The position numbers and the translations under genes are program-made. The notes under the pieces are model-generated. The model had not been told where the DNA came from, made no database searches, and saw nothing but the letters and a program-made list of their open reading frames with translations. Shown piece by piece: positions 1-10,369 of a DNA stretch of 41,305 nucleotides (its first letter is position 1; every line of letters starts with the position of its first letter). This DNA comes from Planctomycetota bacterium (lineage in GTDB: Bacteria; Planctomycetota; UBA1135; GCA-002748355): NCBI GenBank assembly GCA_011321845.1, contig DROQ01000101.1, forward strand, positions 1 through 41,305, in the 5' to 3' direction.

Positions 1-2304
1 AGCCTCCTCCTGTCCGCCTCCCTCTTCGCCCAATCCTCCGGCGAAGCCTTCGCCAAGGCCAAGCGCCTCGAGCTGGAAGAGGCCCAGGTCCAAAAAGCCC
101 TCCCCCTCTACGAGCTGGTCCTCCAAGACCCCCAGGCCCCCAAGGGGATGAAGGCCCAGGCCCTCTACCGCCAGGCCATCTGCTACCTCAAGCTCGAAGA
201 ATACGCCAAGGCCGGCGCCACCCTCGCCCGCCTCGAAAAGAGCTATCCCAATTCCGACCAGGCTGTCCACGCCAAACTCCTGCGTAGAAGCCTGGGAACC
301 GGAGCCAAAGCCCTCAGCCCCAGACGGGACCTGAACTTCGAAGTCCAGGATCTCCTCGTCTCCGGTGTCGCCCAATGGGGGCTCAAAGCAGGAAAAAGGA
401 TCTTGGAGGCCAACCTCCAGCGCCTTCGCCTCCTTGGACCCACCGCCATCCCCGCCCTCCGCAAGGCCCTGAAAGTTGCCGGAGACACCAAGGTCAAGAG
501 CATGGCCGTCCTTGCCCTCGCCGAACAAGGGGACGAAAAGGCCTTCGAACCCCTCCTCGATAGGCTTGCTCGCCCCTCCCCATTCATCCTGGAATACAAC
601 GCCATCGCTTTGATGACCCGACTTTGCAGAGAAAACCCCGAAAACCTCAAGCGCTTGAAGAAGGCTTTTTCCTCCTCGAAAGGCATGCAAAAAGGCCGCA
701 TCCTCGAGATCCTCTCCGGTTTGCATGCCTTGGACTCCACGAGCGACCCACGGAATTTCCTCCAAGCAAAAAACCCAGCGCTTCAGCGCTCCGCCTGGAA
801 GGTCTATGGCATGCTGGCCTCGACCTCCCCCGCCAAAAGCAGGGAATTCATCGAAACCCTCCTCGAGGCCTGGACCCGGAAAACCGGCGACAGGAACATC
901 CTCGCAACCACCCTGGTCCAGTCCCTTCCCATCGCAGAGCGCGCTGGAGAACCCCTGCTGCATTCCTGGTCCAAGCAACTTCTGAAGGAGGCGAAAGATC
1001 CCTCCTTTTTCGAAACCCTGGTGAAATCCTTCCACCAGAATTGGCAGAAACCCCAACTCCCCATCCGCATGGCCCTGATCGAAGCCCTTTTTCAGCGAGG
1101 GTCCCCCGATCCAGACAAATTCGAGGATCCGACCTGGGGTTTGGAAAAGAAACCCAAAGCCCTCTACCCGGTCCTCTCCACCCTTTTACAAAAGACCAAA
1201 CCCCTAGTCGTGACGAATCCCAGATTCAGCCTGAACGTTCTGAAAACCGTTGCGAGCGGGATGAGCGAACTTCCACCCTCCCTCCTTCGGAGGCTTCTCG
1301 CAATATGGACCCAAGACGGGTTTCTGGATCTCTGCCTCCAACAAGAAAAAAAACTGGGCTTCCAACCCCTCCAATCCTTTCTTCAACCATTCCTTTGGAT
1401 ATTTGAGAGGAGAGGAAAAAGCCTGGGTCATTTTCAGCTCTGCTATGAGCTGGCCATGGATAAGGAACAACCTTGGGCCGTCCGAATGGCCGCATTCATG
1501 GGAATCACGACCTGGGTACATTTCAAGCCACAGGAAGTCTTCAAAAAAGCTCTCAAGGTCCTCTTTGAACTCCAGGACCATTTTTCTCCCCCTGCTGCTT
1601 GGAAAGGAATCTACAACAACAAGCTCGCTTCCGCCTACCTCACCCTTCTCTTCCATCCAGGGGCCTTAACCCTGAGGCAAGCTTTCCGGCGTCTCCTCAT
1701 CCCTCGGTTCCGACCCGCAGGTGGTCCCAGCATCAACCGAGTCCAAGAACTCATCGCCCAAGCCCAAAAGGGCGGCGGCAGGTTTGCCCTCTACCTCGAT
1801 TTGATCCGAGACCCCAAAGTCCTCCACCCCAACCTTGTGAATTGGATCGACGCCTTCGAGCTCAAACCCGAAGAAAGAGGCAAGGCCCTCATGGCTCTCT
1901 GGAAGCGGCTCCCTCTCTCTTTGCGCGGAAAAATCATCTCCCAGTTTCCCTTCAAGGACACAAGCATCAGCTTCTTTCTCGCCCAGATTTCCGAAGACGC
2001 AGCAAACATCCCTGTCCGGGCCATGCGCCAATGGAGCAAGAGCCTCCCCACCTCCAAACGTCCCGGTTTGCTTTCGGCCCTCCTCCCCATCGCGGACCCG
2101 AGAACCAAGATCGAAATCTGCCAGGACCTGGAGTCCCTCGCTTCCCCGGTCGCAGCGCCGGCCCTGATCCAACTCCTCGTCTACCCCGACCTCAAGATCC
2201 GCCGGGCCGCCGAGAGCGCCCTCGAGAGCATCCGCAACATCAAGAAAAATCAGAAAGCCTGGAAAGAGTGGTACGAAGCATTGCAAAAGAAAGAAAGGAA
2301 ATAA
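1..2304 (+). CDS. Secreted HEAT/TPR-repeat protein, 5' end outside window
   Basis: The frame is open from base 1. Its first residues (SLLLSASLFAQ) look like the end of a signal peptide with a cleavage site before the Gln, so the gene starts just upstream and the internal ATG at 148 is not the true start. About 767 residues are visible. Residues 20-90 form TPR-like helical pairs (ALYRQAICYLKLEEYAKA). From about 135 there are helical repeats of HEAT type with PTAIPALRKAL-like and VKSMAVLALAEQG-like units, and a clear HEAT unit closes the protein (SPVAAPALIQLL, IRRAAESALESI). Such solenoids are protein-binding scaffolds; no catalytic motif is visible. The signal peptide suggests a periplasmic place of action. 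It is followed by a 515-base gap, so it is probably transcribed apart from the CARDB protease gene. Specific function unknown. Confidence 0.75.
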   Translation, partial: SLLLSASLFAQSSGEAFAKAKRLELEEAQVQKALPLYELVLQDPQAPKGMKAQALYRQAICYLKLEEYAKAGATLARLEKSYPNSDQAVHAKLLRRSLGTGAKALSPRRDLNFEVQDLLVSGVAQWGLKAGKRILEANLQRLRLLGPTAIPALRKALKVAGDTKVKSMAVLALAEQGDEKAFEPLLDRLARPSPFILEYNAIALMTRLCRENPENLKRLKKAFSSSKGMQKGRILEILSGLHALDSTSDPRNFLQAKNPALQRSAWKVYGMLASTSPAKSREFIETLLEAWTRKTGDRNILATTLVQSLPIAERAGEPLLHSWSKQLLKEAKDPSFFETLVKSFHQNWQKPQLPIRMALIEALFQRGSPDPDKFEDPTWGLEKKPKALYPVLSTLLQKTKPLVVTNPRFSLNVLKTVASGMSELPPSLLRRLLAIWTQDGFLDLCLQQEKKLGFQPLQSFLQPFLWIFERRGKSLGHFQLCYELAMDKEQPWAVRMAAFMGITTWVHFKPQEVFKKALKVLFELQDHFSPPAAWKGIYNNKLASAYLTLLFHPGALTLRQAFRRLLIPRFRPAGGPSINRVQELIAQAQKGGGRFALYLDLIRDPKVLHPNLVNWIDAFELKPEERGKALMALWKRLPLSLRGKIISQFPFKDTSISFFLAQISEDAANIPVRAMRQWSKSLPTSKRPGLLSALLPIADPRTKIEICQDLESLASPVAAPALIQLLVYPDLKIRRAAESALESIRNIKKNQKAWKEWYEALQKKERK

Positions 2305-2819
2305 CCCCCCCACGCACCGGACCGAGACAAAAGAGGACTTCTCCTTGTTTTTGGTGTCCAAAACCTCACCTGGGCATTTCTCGGAAAAGTCTCCATCTTT
2401 CCAGGAAATGCCCGAAGAGGCCTCTCGGACCCTGCTTCCTGGGCATCCTTGGACCTGGTTCTCCGGAAAAGGCTAAGGAAGGGGGATCACCGAGCCCTCG
2501 CCAAGGAGAACCCCATGCCGGTGGTCATCCCCATCCACATCTGCCGTGGCAAAAGCGTGACGAAACCAGTTGCAACCCGGATTCCCATGACCTCGAAATC
2601 CGGGTGACGAAAGAGACCATGGGGGGAGGGAACAGATGGGCCCGGATCCGATGGCAAAGTCTGGGAGACTCCTGAGAGGATGAGAGTTCTCCTATGACGA
2701 AAACCTGGAGAAAAAAAAGGAGCTTCCAGCTGTAACGGGGCGGAAGAGGGATCGCTTGGAGAGGCGGATTCCACGGGGGAATCCCATTCTTCCGCTTCTT
2801 CCTGTCCAAGGAGTCTGTC
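2305..2819. other. Intergenic region, 515 bases
   Basis: No convincing ORF is seen here; open frames on either strand are extensions of neighbouring shadow frames. The one visible structure is an inverted repeat, GGGCATTTC at 2372-2380 and GAAATGCCC at 2405-2413, with a 24-base spacer. It lacks a T-run, so it is not a typical intrinsic terminator. The 3' end carries the AAGGAG ribosome site (2808-2813) of the next gene. Its promoter must lie in this gap, but no good -35/-10 pair stands out. Confidence 0.6.
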
Positions 2820-5804
2820 ATGCAATCTCTTTATTCTCCACGCTTTACGTCTCGTTTGCTTTGGGGCGCCAGCCTCCTCCTGGCCGGAGGAATCTCGTCT
2901 GGAGTCCTGGCTCAGGATCCCCGAAACCCTGTAGTGGGCCGTGTTCAGGCCTACTCCTTCGCTTCCCCTCAGAGGGGAAACCCAGGAACGGGGAGGATCC
3001 TCGTCTTCGAGAAAATCCTCCGTTTCCCCAAGGCTTCCTTCCTTCAGGTCGGCTTCTCGCGCATCCAACTCGAAGAGGGCAGTCTCTTGATGGTGGAATC
3101 GCTCTTCGATGACGCCCGGCAAACCTGGAAGCCCGGACAGGCGGCGGAGGTGGGCTTGCATTCGGTCTACTTCAATGGAGACGCCATCCGCATCCGCCTC
3201 TTCGCCGGGCCCGGAACCCGCAAGAACTCCTTCGCCATCAAGAGCCTCGCGGTCGGATTCCCAACCGCGAACACGACTCCCCTCACACTCTGCGGGACCG
3301 ACACCCGAACCCGTTCCTTCGACAGGAGGGTCGCCAGGCTCATGCTACAACGAGGAACCAAGGTGAGCATCGCCACAGGTTTCCTGATCTCGCGGGTCAA
3401 TTGCTTCGCCACGGCGGGACACGCCCTCTCTGGGACGCAGGTCGTTACCGTTCAATTCGATGTCCCCCTCTCCACCTCCACGGGAACCCGAGTCAACCCA
3501 CCCCCCAGCTCCCAGTACCTATGGGAAGGCAATTCCAACTCCTTCCGACTCTTCGAAAACAATGGGCCGGGCAAGGATTGGGGAGTTTTCACAACCTTGA
3601 AAAACAGCCTGACCCAAAGGTACCCGGGGCGGGACCGGGGGGACTACTTCCGCTTCGGGGCGGTTCCGAGCAAGGGGCTCGTCCAGACCTTCGGTCATGG
3701 AATTGATACTACTCCACTGAGCTTCAACACGGTTCAACAGCGTTCGACGGGTCCCATCCTCTTCCGCTTCCCCAGCAGCCTGGGTTACCGGGTCCCCACC
3801 CAGCCGGGAAGCTCCGGCGGCCCCATCACCTATGGGGCCTCGAACCTCGTTGTGGCTGTCCACACGAATGGAGGCTGTGACTCCAACCCCAAGACCTTCA
3901 ACAGGGGTACCCGGCAGGACTACCTTCCCTTCGTCCAAGCCCGCAAGGCCCTCTGCACCAAACCTATCCGTCCGGACCTCCGGGCCCTCAAAGTCGGCGC
4001 CCCCTCCATCCTCCAGGCGGGCGGGACCGCGACCTTCACCTCCAAGATCCGTAACGTCGGCACCAAAGCCTCCCCCGCGGTCACCTCAGCTTACGTCCTC
4101 TCGAAAAACCTTACGATCTCGGTGTCCGACAGGATTCTCAAGACCTTTACCACGCGCAAACTGGGCCTTGGAGAGATCCACAACCACAGCACCTTTGTTC
4201 CCCTCCCCAGGGACCTCGAGGAGGGCGACTGCTACATCGGTGTCATCGCGGACTTTTCCAAACAACTGGTCGAAGAGACCGAGAGCAACAACAGCGTCGG
4301 AGCAAAGAGGGTCTGCCGGGGACTCCCGGACCTCATGACTCTCTCCGCTGTCCCGAGCCGCACCCAGCTCCTTCCCCGCCAATCCATGAACCTCGCCCTG
4401 GTCATTGTGAACGCGGGCAAGAGGGCTTCGACCCGGGTCAACTCCGGGGTTTATCTCTCCACGGACTCTCTGATCAGCAAGCAGGACACCCTCCTCGCCA
4501 GTTTTGTCACCCCGGCCCTCTCCCCCAAGCAACAGCAAAGATACAAGAGCGCCTTCCAGGTCCCATCCCAGCTCCCCTCCGGAACCTGTTACATCGGAGT
4601 CCTGGCCGACCGGGAAGGAAGGCTCCCTGAGATAACCAGGAGAAACAACGCCCTGAGCACCAAGGTGTTCTGCGGTCCCAAACCCCTTCCCGACCTGGTC
4701 CCGACGGCGCTGGGACTCTCGACCAAACAATGGTCCGCAGGCGCTCAGCTCGCCCTGGTGTCCACCACGAGCAACCTCGGCAAGCTCGCCTCTTCGGCCA
4801 CGACCAGCGCCTATTACTTCTCCCAGGACAAGGTCCTCAGTTCCAAGGACATCCTGCTTCTCTCCTACTCCCTCCCCCCTCTGCGGCCGAGGACTTCCTA
4901 CCAGCACAGGGCCAAGGTCAAGCTCCCCGCGAAGATTCCCAGCGGCCCCTGCTACATCGGGGTCTGGGCGGATTCCGCAAAGAGGGTCCTCGAAGAAACC
5001 GAAAGCAACAACACCAAGGTCCTTCAGGGGAGCTGCGTGGGCAAAGCCGACCTCAGCGTCAGCTTCCTTCAGTTCAGCCCGGTGGGACCCGGCCAGATCT
5101 TCGCCATCCGAACGGACTTCAAAAATATCGGCACCGCGGCGGCCCCGCAAAGCCGGGCGGGAGTCCTCCTCTCCACCGACAGCAAGGTCGATCTCAGTGA
5201 TCTCTACCTGGGAACCATCTTCGTCCCGGCTCTGGGTGCGGGAAAAACCTATTCGGTAACCTCTCTCCATCGCCTCCCCTTCCGAACCCCGGCAGGGAGG
5301 CACTACCTGGGAGCCATGGTGGATGTCCACAACTGGATCCCCGAGTTCTCCGAGACCAACAACGTCCGGGCCTTGCCCCTCCAAATCGCCACCCCCTACC
5401 AGGGCAAAGCCCGCGCCCTCGAGTTCCTACCCCACTACGGGAGCATGGCCAAGGGACTGGGTTTCGCGACCTACTCCTCCATGCGGGGAGGTAGAACCCA
5501 GATGGAGATCACCGCTCCCAGCCTGAGAGGATCCTGGTACTACTGCATGTGGTCCCGTAGCCCCAACTTCGTCTTCGACGACCTGACCTCGATCAGCGTC
5601 TCCTACGTCAACACGCCCCTCTTCAACAACTGGCTGGGCAAACTCGACGCCAAGGGTTCGGCGGTCTTGTCCTACAAAGCCCCCGCAGGGATCAAGAACC
5701 CCCAGGCCATCGACGCCTACACCCACGTCTTCTTCTTCGACTCCTCCTTCCAGACCCTCCTTGGACCAGGGGACCATGTCCTCCGCACGTTGATCACCAA
5801 GTAG
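2820..5804 (+). CDS. Secreted trypsin-like serine protease with four CARDB domains
   Basis: The 994-residue protein starts at an ATG with AAGGAG 6 nt upstream. Residues 1-31 are a signal peptide ending VLA before Gln32. Residues about 155-375 form a chymotrypsin-fold protease: NCFATAGH gives His201, KDWGVF gives Asp253 and PGSSGGP gives Ser332, so the triad is complete. Four CARDB (cell-adhesion-related, APHP-type) beta-sandwich domains follow at about 384-500, 502-620, 623-741 and 743-865, recognised by xPDL starts, N(V/A/L)G cores and E(T/I)xxxNN ends. The first three each carry a Cys before YIGV and one at the domain end, a likely disulfide; the fourth has neither. Residues 866-994 form a beta-rich C-terminal module that may serve export or surface attachment. 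Inferred role: extracellular or envelope protease presented on an Ig-like stalk. Substrate unknown. It ends 2 bases before the convergent sigma gene. Confidence 0.85.
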   Translation: MQSLYSPRFTSRLLWGASLLLAGGISSGVLAQDPRNPVVGRVQAYSFASPQRGNPGTGRILVFEKILRFPKASFLQVGFSRIQLEEGSLLMVESLFDDARQTWKPGQAAEVGLHSVYFNGDAIRIRLFAGPGTRKNSFAIKSLAVGFPTANTTPLTLCGTDTRTRSFDRRVARLMLQRGTKVSIATGFLISRVNCFATAGHALSGTQVVTVQFDVPLSTSTGTRVNPPPSSQYLWEGNSNSFRLFENNGPGKDWGVFTTLKNSLTQRYPGRDRGDYFRFGAVPSKGLVQTFGHGIDTTPLSFNTVQQRSTGPILFRFPSSLGYRVPTQPGSSGGPITYGASNLVVAVHTNGGCDSNPKTFNRGTRQDYLPFVQARKALCTKPIRPDLRALKVGAPSILQAGGTATFTSKIRNVGTKASPAVTSAYVLSKNLTISVSDRILKTFTTRKLGLGEIHNHSTFVPLPRDLEEGDCYIGVIADFSKQLVEETESNNSVGAKRVCRGLPDLMTLSAVPSRTQLLPRQSMNLALVIVNAGKRASTRVNSGVYLSTDSLISKQDTLLASFVTPALSPKQQQRYKSAFQVPSQLPSGTCYIGVLADREGRLPEITRRNNALSTKVFCGPKPLPDLVPTALGLSTKQWSAGAQLALVSTTSNLGKLASSATTSAYYFSQDKVLSSKDILLLSYSLPPLRPRTSYQHRAKVKLPAKIPSGPCYIGVWADSAKRVLEETESNNTKVLQGSCVGKADLSVSFLQFSPVGPGQIFAIRTDFKNIGTAAAPQSRAGVLLSTDSKVDLSDLYLGTIFVPALGAGKTYSVTSLHRLPFRTPAGRHYLGAMVDVHNWIPEFSETNNVRALPLQIATPYQGKARALEFLPHYGSMAKGLGFATYSSMRGGRTQMEITAPSLRGSWYYCMWSRSPNFVFDDLTSISVSYVNTPLFNNWLGKLDAKGSAVLSYKAPAGIKNPQAIDAYTHVFFFDSSFQTLLGPGDHVLRTLITK

Positions 5805-5806
5805 GG

Positions 5807-6385
5807 TCACTCCTCTTGGAGGAGCACACTCAGACGAGCGAGGGCGCGGTGCAGGAGGACACGAACGGCCTCCCGGCTGCGCCCCATCGTCTCCGCGATC
5901 TCCCCATGGTCCAATCCGATCATGCGTGAGAGCGAAATCACCGTCTTGTAGTCCTCAGGAAGCTGATCGAAGGCTTCCTCCAAGCGCCGCTCGGCCTCGT
6001 TCCCCATGGCGACCTGGCTGGGACTGGCCTGGTCCTGAACGACCTCCTCCACCGGTACCTGCGCCTCCCTCTTCACGTCCCGGCGTTCCCTACGATGGAA
6101 CTTGTCGTAGTCCAGAATCTTGCGCAGCGCGGTCATGTAGAGCCACTTCTTGAACTGCGCCTCCCCTCGGAATTCGAAGCGCGTCAGATCCTGCAGCACC
6201 TCCCGGCAGGTCGACTGAAGCAGATCCGTGCTGGACTCTCTCGCCCGAATGGCCGCCCCGGCCCGAAGCCGAATGAAACGGCGCAGCTCCGGAAGAAACC
6301 GGACGAGGATGTCCTCCATGGCTTGCCGATCGCCGCGGGAGGCTCGCTGGAGCTGTTCTGGAGAGGGCAGGTTCATAGGATTCAT
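5807..6385 (-). CDS. ECF-type RNA polymerase sigma factor
   Basis: The 192-residue protein has sigma-70 region 2 at about 20-95 (ESSTDLLQSTCREVL, then FKKWLYMTALRKILDY) and region 4 at about 130-185 with a helix-turn-helix (LDHGEIAETMGRSREAVRVLLHRAL). The acidic linker between them is typical of ECF factors. There is no anti-sigma gene beside it. Instead a Ser/Thr kinase gene lies 140 bases upstream on the same strand, an arrangement known for planctomycete ECF groups tied to kinases (established knowledge). Direct control of this sigma factor by the kinase is inference. The ATG at 6385 is preceded by GAAGG at 7-nt spacing. The stop codon lies 2 bases from the stop of the convergent protease gene. 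Confidence 0.9.
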   Translation of the reverse strand: MNPMNLPSPEQLQRASRGDRQAMEDILVRFLPELRRFIRLRAGAAIRARESSTDLLQSTCREVLQDLTRFEFRGEAQFKKWLYMTALRKILDYDKFHRRERRDVKREAQVPVEEVVQDQASPSQVAMGNEAERRLEEAFDQLPEDYKTVISLSRMIGLDHGEIAETMGRSREAVRVLLHRALARLSVLLQEE

Positions 6386-6525
6386 CCTTTGCCCTTCATC
6401 CTATCGAGAAATCCCCACTCCGGGGGGCAAGAATGCCCCAGGTCTTCGTCCCTTGGGCGAACCTTCGAGAGTCGCAAATCAGCCAATCCATCCCATGGAA
6501 TGCGAACGAACAAGAACGAACATCC

Positions 6526-9500
6526 TCACTTGGTTCCAGGAACCGAAGCGCCGGGGAGGCCGAGGTAGAATCCAATGGTCCCGTCCATTCCGGCGCAAAA
6601 GAGCCGCCGCCCCTGGGGACCCATGCCGATCTCGAAGAGGGGGGTAGAGGTTTTGATCTCGAGAAGCTCTTCGAGGGAGGTGAGGTCCCAGACTCGTAGA
6701 CTGCGACCAAAACCATCGCTGGAGAAGAGGCGCTCCCCCCCCGGCGAGACGAGCAGAGAGGGGATGGGCCTGAGATGCCCGAGCAAGCGTCCCAGCTCCC
6801 TGCCCGTCTTTCCATCCCAGACCCCGATGCTGAGGTCCTGGGAACCCGAAAAGATTCTGCCACGGGAATCCAAGGCGAGGGACAGGATCATCTTCGAGTG
6901 CGCCCGGAGGCGGTGCCGAAGGTCGAAACCTTCGCGGATCTCCATGCTTCCATCTTCGAAACCAAGAACGAGGAGACGGGTTCGGGGATCGTAGGCCATG
7001 GCACTCGGGCGGGTCTTGAGAGCAATGGAATCCTCCGTGCGGCCGGAAGGGAGTGCGTAGCTGCGAAGAACCTTCTGATCAAAGGCGACCAGGAGGCTTC
7101 CCCGTTCGGGGTCGAATACCATCCTCCGGGCGAACATCCCTCCGCTGTCGAGTTTCTTGAGGACTTCGGCCCGCGCCGGATCCCAGACGAAGAGTTCCCC
7201 CCTGGAGGAGGCGCTCGCGGCCATGGGAGAAAGCTTGGACCCTCCCTGGGTCACAGCAATGCTCAGGACGCGGGAGTCGTGGGCACCCCTCCTGAAGAGC
7301 GGGACCGAGGGGCCCCCGTCTTTTTCGAGGCGTACGAAGCTCAGATTTCCTCCATAATCCCCCCCGACCAGGAAACTCGGCCGGGTGAGACCCCCATCCG
7401 TTCCGAGGGCCATGGCACAGGCAGCCCGGGGGTGCCGAAGGGCGACTTTCTTTCTCGGATCCACAAGGGAGTCATAGAGTTGGACCCGACCGTCCCGAGC
7501 AGCCGTCACGAAGGTTCGACCATCGGGTGCAAGCAAGAGGTCGACGAGTCCGTCCTGGTTCCCCAACCACTGGGACAGCGGTCGCAGGCGTCTCAAATCC
7601 CAAGAGCGAACACTGCTGTCGCTGGAAGCCGAATAGAGTCTCTTTCCGTCGGGGCTGACCTCGAGATCGACGATCCCCTTGTGATGCCCGCGAAGGCGGC
7701 CCAGAGTCTTCCACGACGGAACCGCGCTGACACGGATCTCCGCGTCGTTGGAACCCGTGATCAAGACCCGGGAGTCGGGGGTAAAACAGGCGGCGAGAGT
7801 CCAAGCGCTATGCCGAATCCGCCGCAGGATCTCGAGGCTCTCAGCATCCAAAACGGAGCAGGCGTTTCCATAGCCCGTCACCGCCAGGTAGCGACGATCG
7901 GGACTCAGCACCAGTCTCCGGACGGGACCTTGTTGCACGGAAACCCGGCGCAGAGGAAGGCAGCTGCGGTCCGGTTTCATCTCCCAGAGAAGCAGGCTTC
8001 CATCCTGCTGTCCGGTGAAGAAACGCCCCGCCGAAGGCCCCCTTCCCAGGGCCACCATCCCTCGAAGGGGAGGATCCAGGTCCTTGCCGAATTCACGAAG
8101 GAGCTCACCGTTCTCCGCCCGACAGAGAAAGAGACCTCCCTGGGACCCACTGAGAAGAAGCAGGCCCTGCTGAGGAAAGACCAGAACATCCCTCAGGCCC
8201 TGCGAAAAACGCCGGGACCGGAGCCGCGCTCCACTTTCACCATCGTGGAAGAGCAGGAGTTTGTCTTCGGAGAGGGAGAGAAGGATCTTCTTGGTCTTCT
8301 TTTCCGGCGGGGAGTCCACAGGCAACCATGCAAGGCGGTTGACGAATGCCTCATGCCCTTCAAAGGGTAGAAGACTGGGGTTCGTCACGGCGGCCAGGTA
8401 CCTCCACTCCCAGCCCCTGAGGTCTTCGGGACAGAGAGAGAGCCGTCGCCCCGCTGTTCGGGCATCCTCGAGGAGAAGAGCGGAATGGGCCGAGGCGACT
8501 TGCGCGGCGTAGTTGCTCCTCCGCCAAGCTTGGGTCAGCTTTTCGGCCTCCCTCCTCCGGTCCGCTTCCTTGAAAGCGACAAAGGTGCTGAAAAGGAACA
8601 AGAAAATCGCGAGGAGGAGAGCGGTGACGAACACTCGGGGATGCCGCTGCTCCCAGCGGCGCAGCCGCAAGGCGAGTCCCGGTCGCCTCGCCTCGAGGGG
8701 CCGGTTCTCCAGGGCGTTGCGCAAATCCCTCCCAAAGTCGCCGGGGCTCGCGTAGCGCCGCTCCGGGTCCGGATCCATGGCCATCCTGCAGACCGTGGCC
8801 AGCTCCCAGGACACCGCAGGGTTCAACTGCCGGAGGGGGCTGGGGTGGGCCTCGCAGACCAGCCTCATCGTCTCCTCCACACTCTTTCCCAAAAAAGGGC
8901 AGCAAAAAGTCAGAAACTCATAGAGGGTCACGCCGAGGGCGTAGACATCCCGTCGGGGGTCCTCCGCGAGGGCGGTCCCCTCCAGCACCTCCGGGGGGGC
9001 GTAGGGCATGGAGCCGAGCTGGTCCTGAGAGCGCGTAAGCCGCTGGGCATCCTCCGTCCAGGCCAGCCCGAAATCCAAGAGTTTGGGATGCCCATCCTTG
9101 GTCACCAGGATGTTCGAAGGTTTGATGTCCCGGTGGAGGACCCCCCTGTCATGCGCATGCTGCAAGGCCTCCGCCACCCGCGCGATCAGGCGGGCTGCGA
9201 ACCCCACATGACTCGCCTTTGGATCCTCCCCCGCCATCCGAATCTTGGAGGAGCTTGGCGCCTGCCCCCCTCCCTCCAGAGGCCCCCCACCCTTCAACAG
9301 CTCCCAAAGGTCCTCGACCAGAACCTCCCTGGGCTCCCGGCCCTTCAAACGATCCAGCAGGTTCCGAAGGGAGCATCCCTCCACATACTGCATGCTGAAG
9401 AAGGGGGCCCCCTCCACCTCTCCCACCTGGTGGACCGCCACGATTCCGGGATGGTTCAGCCTGAGGATGACCTGCACCTCCCGCTCGAAACGCCTGCGCG

Positions 9501-9852
9501 CCCCTTCGGTGAGGAGCTGCTCCACCCGAAGCAGCTTGAGCGCGACCCGCCGCCCAAGCCCCTCCTCTTCGGCGAGATAAACCACCCCCATCCCCCCGCT
9601 TCCCAGCCTGCGCAGGATCCGAAAGCTCCCGAAACGCTTGCCCGGCTCAGGAGATTTCCGTCCGGGCCCCTCCCCCAAAAAGCCCCACTCACTCAAACGC
9701 CCAAAGGCCGAACGAAGCCTCTCCGCGATCTCGGGCCGCTCCTGGCAGGCCCGCTGAAGCGCCGCCTCCGAGTCCTCCGACTCCAGGCATTCGAAGACAA
9801 GATCCTCCAGATCCTCGGCGGAGGGTTGTTCTGGTTCATTGGCTTCGGTCAT
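6526..9852 (-). CDS. Membrane Ser/Thr protein kinase with C-terminal WD40 repeats
   Basis: The protein has 1108 residues, and GAGGAG sits 8 nt before the ATG. Residues 1-70 are acidic and helical. The Hanks-type kinase domain spans about 77-385: glycine loop GSGGMG (84-89), Lys106, catalytic HRDIKPSN (His240-Asn247, Asp242), DFGLA (Asp260) and APPE. A roughly 45-residue insert, rich in Gly and Pro, lies between the hinge and the catalytic loop. One membrane helix spans about 407-426. From about 470 to 1100 there are WD40-type repeats ([32 protein letters not shown]), enough for one or two propellers, which would lie outside the cytoplasm. This kinase-TM-propeller layout is common in planctomycetes. 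It is probably a sensor kinase whose propeller senses an envelope signal (inference). The gene lies 49 bases after the GDYXXLXY gene and upstream of the ECF sigma gene. Confidence 0.9.
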   Translation of the reverse strand: MTEANEPEQPSAEDLEDLVFECLESEDSEAALQRACQERPEIAERLRSAFGRLSEWGFLGEGPGRKSPEPGKRFGSFRILRRLGSGGMGVVYLAEEEGLGRRVALKLLRVEQLLTEGARRRFEREVQVILRLNHPGIVAVHQVGEVEGAPFFSMQYVEGCSLRNLLDRLKGREPREVLVEDLWELLKGGGPLEGGGQAPSSSKIRMAGEDPKASHVGFAARLIARVAEALQHAHDRGVLHRDIKPSNILVTKDGHPKLLDFGLAWTEDAQRLTRSQDQLGSMPYAPPEVLEGTALAEDPRRDVYALGVTLYEFLTFCCPFLGKSVEETMRLVCEAHPSPLRQLNPAVSWELATVCRMAMDPDPERRYASPGDFGRDLRNALENRPLEARRPGLALRLRRWEQRHPRVFVTALLLAIFLFLFSTFVAFKEADRRREAEKLTQAWRRSNYAAQVASAHSALLLEDARTAGRRLSLCPEDLRGWEWRYLAAVTNPSLLPFEGHEAFVNRLAWLPVDSPPEKKTKKILLSLSEDKLLLFHDGESGARLRSRRFSQGLRDVLVFPQQGLLLLSGSQGGLFLCRAENGELLREFGKDLDPPLRGMVALGRGPSAGRFFTGQQDGSLLLWEMKPDRSCLPLRRVSVQQGPVRRLVLSPDRRYLAVTGYGNACSVLDAESLEILRRIRHSAWTLAACFTPDSRVLITGSNDAEIRVSAVPSWKTLGRLRGHHKGIVDLEVSPDGKRLYSASSDSSVRSWDLRRLRPLSQWLGNQDGLVDLLLAPDGRTFVTAARDGRVQLYDSLVDPRKKVALRHPRAACAMALGTDGGLTRPSFLVGGDYGGNLSFVRLEKDGGPSVPLFRRGAHDSRVLSIAVTQGGSKLSPMAASASSRGELFVWDPARAEVLKKLDSGGMFARRMVFDPERGSLLVAFDQKVLRSYALPSGRTEDSIALKTRPSAMAYDPRTRLLVLGFEDGSMEIREGFDLRHRLRAHSKMILSLALDSRGRIFSGSQDLSIGVWDGKTGRELGRLLGHLRPIPSLLVSPGGERLFSSDGFGRSLRVWDLTSLEELLEIKTSTPLFEIGMGPQGRRLFCAGMDGTIGFYLGLPGASVPGTK

Positions 9853-9901
9853 TCCAGAAACTCCTCACCCCTCCGTTTCCGCATCCGTTTTTGTTCGAGG
9901 G

Positions 9902-10369
9902 TCAGAGCTTTTTCAAATGGTCATCACGGAGGCCGACGAGGAGGCTCTCGCCCGAAGGGGAGACCCTGAGTTCGCCATAAGCAGCCGAAGAGAATCGATC
10001 GGCCTGGCCTTCCTCGAAAAAAAAGGACTCGGCCCCCAGGTGGATGGAGTTCCCTCGCCGCCGGTATCGCAGCAGGACCTGGTTCGGACCGAGGGGCTTC
10101 TGCTCGTAGAGAGAAACGAAATGGCCCACCTGGTTGCCATCCAATCGGAGGACGATCTTCCCCACGCGCGGAATCTTTTTGGGCAGCTTCCTGGCAATCT
10201 CGTAACGGAGATCCATGTAATCCCCTTGCATCAGGGAACGGGGGTCCCGTGGAGCCAGGCGCAACAGCACGGTGCGGCCCGAAGCAAGCAGCTCCTCCTT
10301 CTTGAGGATCCCAAAGGCCATGGACCCGAGAATGAAAAGGCCTCCGACCCAAAAGAGCGCTTTCTTCAT
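9902..10369 (-). CDS. GDYXXLXY-motif membrane-anchored protein
   Basis: The 155-residue protein begins with a signal anchor (MKKALFWVGGLFILGSMAFG) and carries GDYMDLRY at 49-56, the motif that names the GDYXXLXY family. A small beta-rich domain follows. The start is fixed by AAGGAG 7 nt upstream and by a 4-base ATGA overlap with the DUF4401 gene, so the longer upstream open frame is not used. In many bacteria GDYXXLXY, DUF2157 and DUF4401 genes occur together or fused (established knowledge from family descriptions); the biochemical role is unknown. It probably acts at the outer face of the cytoplasmic membrane with its two multi-pass partners. The kinase gene follows after 49 bases. Confidence 0.88.
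   Translation of the reverse strand: MKKALFWVGGLFILGSMAFGILKKEELLASGRTVLLRLAPRDPRSLMQGDYMDLRYEIARKLPKKIPRVGKIVLRLDGNQVGHFVSLYEQKPLGPNQVLLRYRRRGNSIHLGAESFFFEEGQADRFSSAAYGELRVSPSGESLLVGLRDDHLKKL

Noticed and set aside
2372-2413. 9-base inverted repeat considered as a terminator for the HEAT-repeat gene
   Set aside because: The loop is 24 bases long, the repeat starts about 70 bases after the stop and no T-tract follows.
6775-9969. Long plus-strand frames (6775-8370 and 8485-9969) opposite the kinase gene
   Set aside because: The products are low-complexity and match no family, while the minus strand holds full kinase and WD40 motifs.
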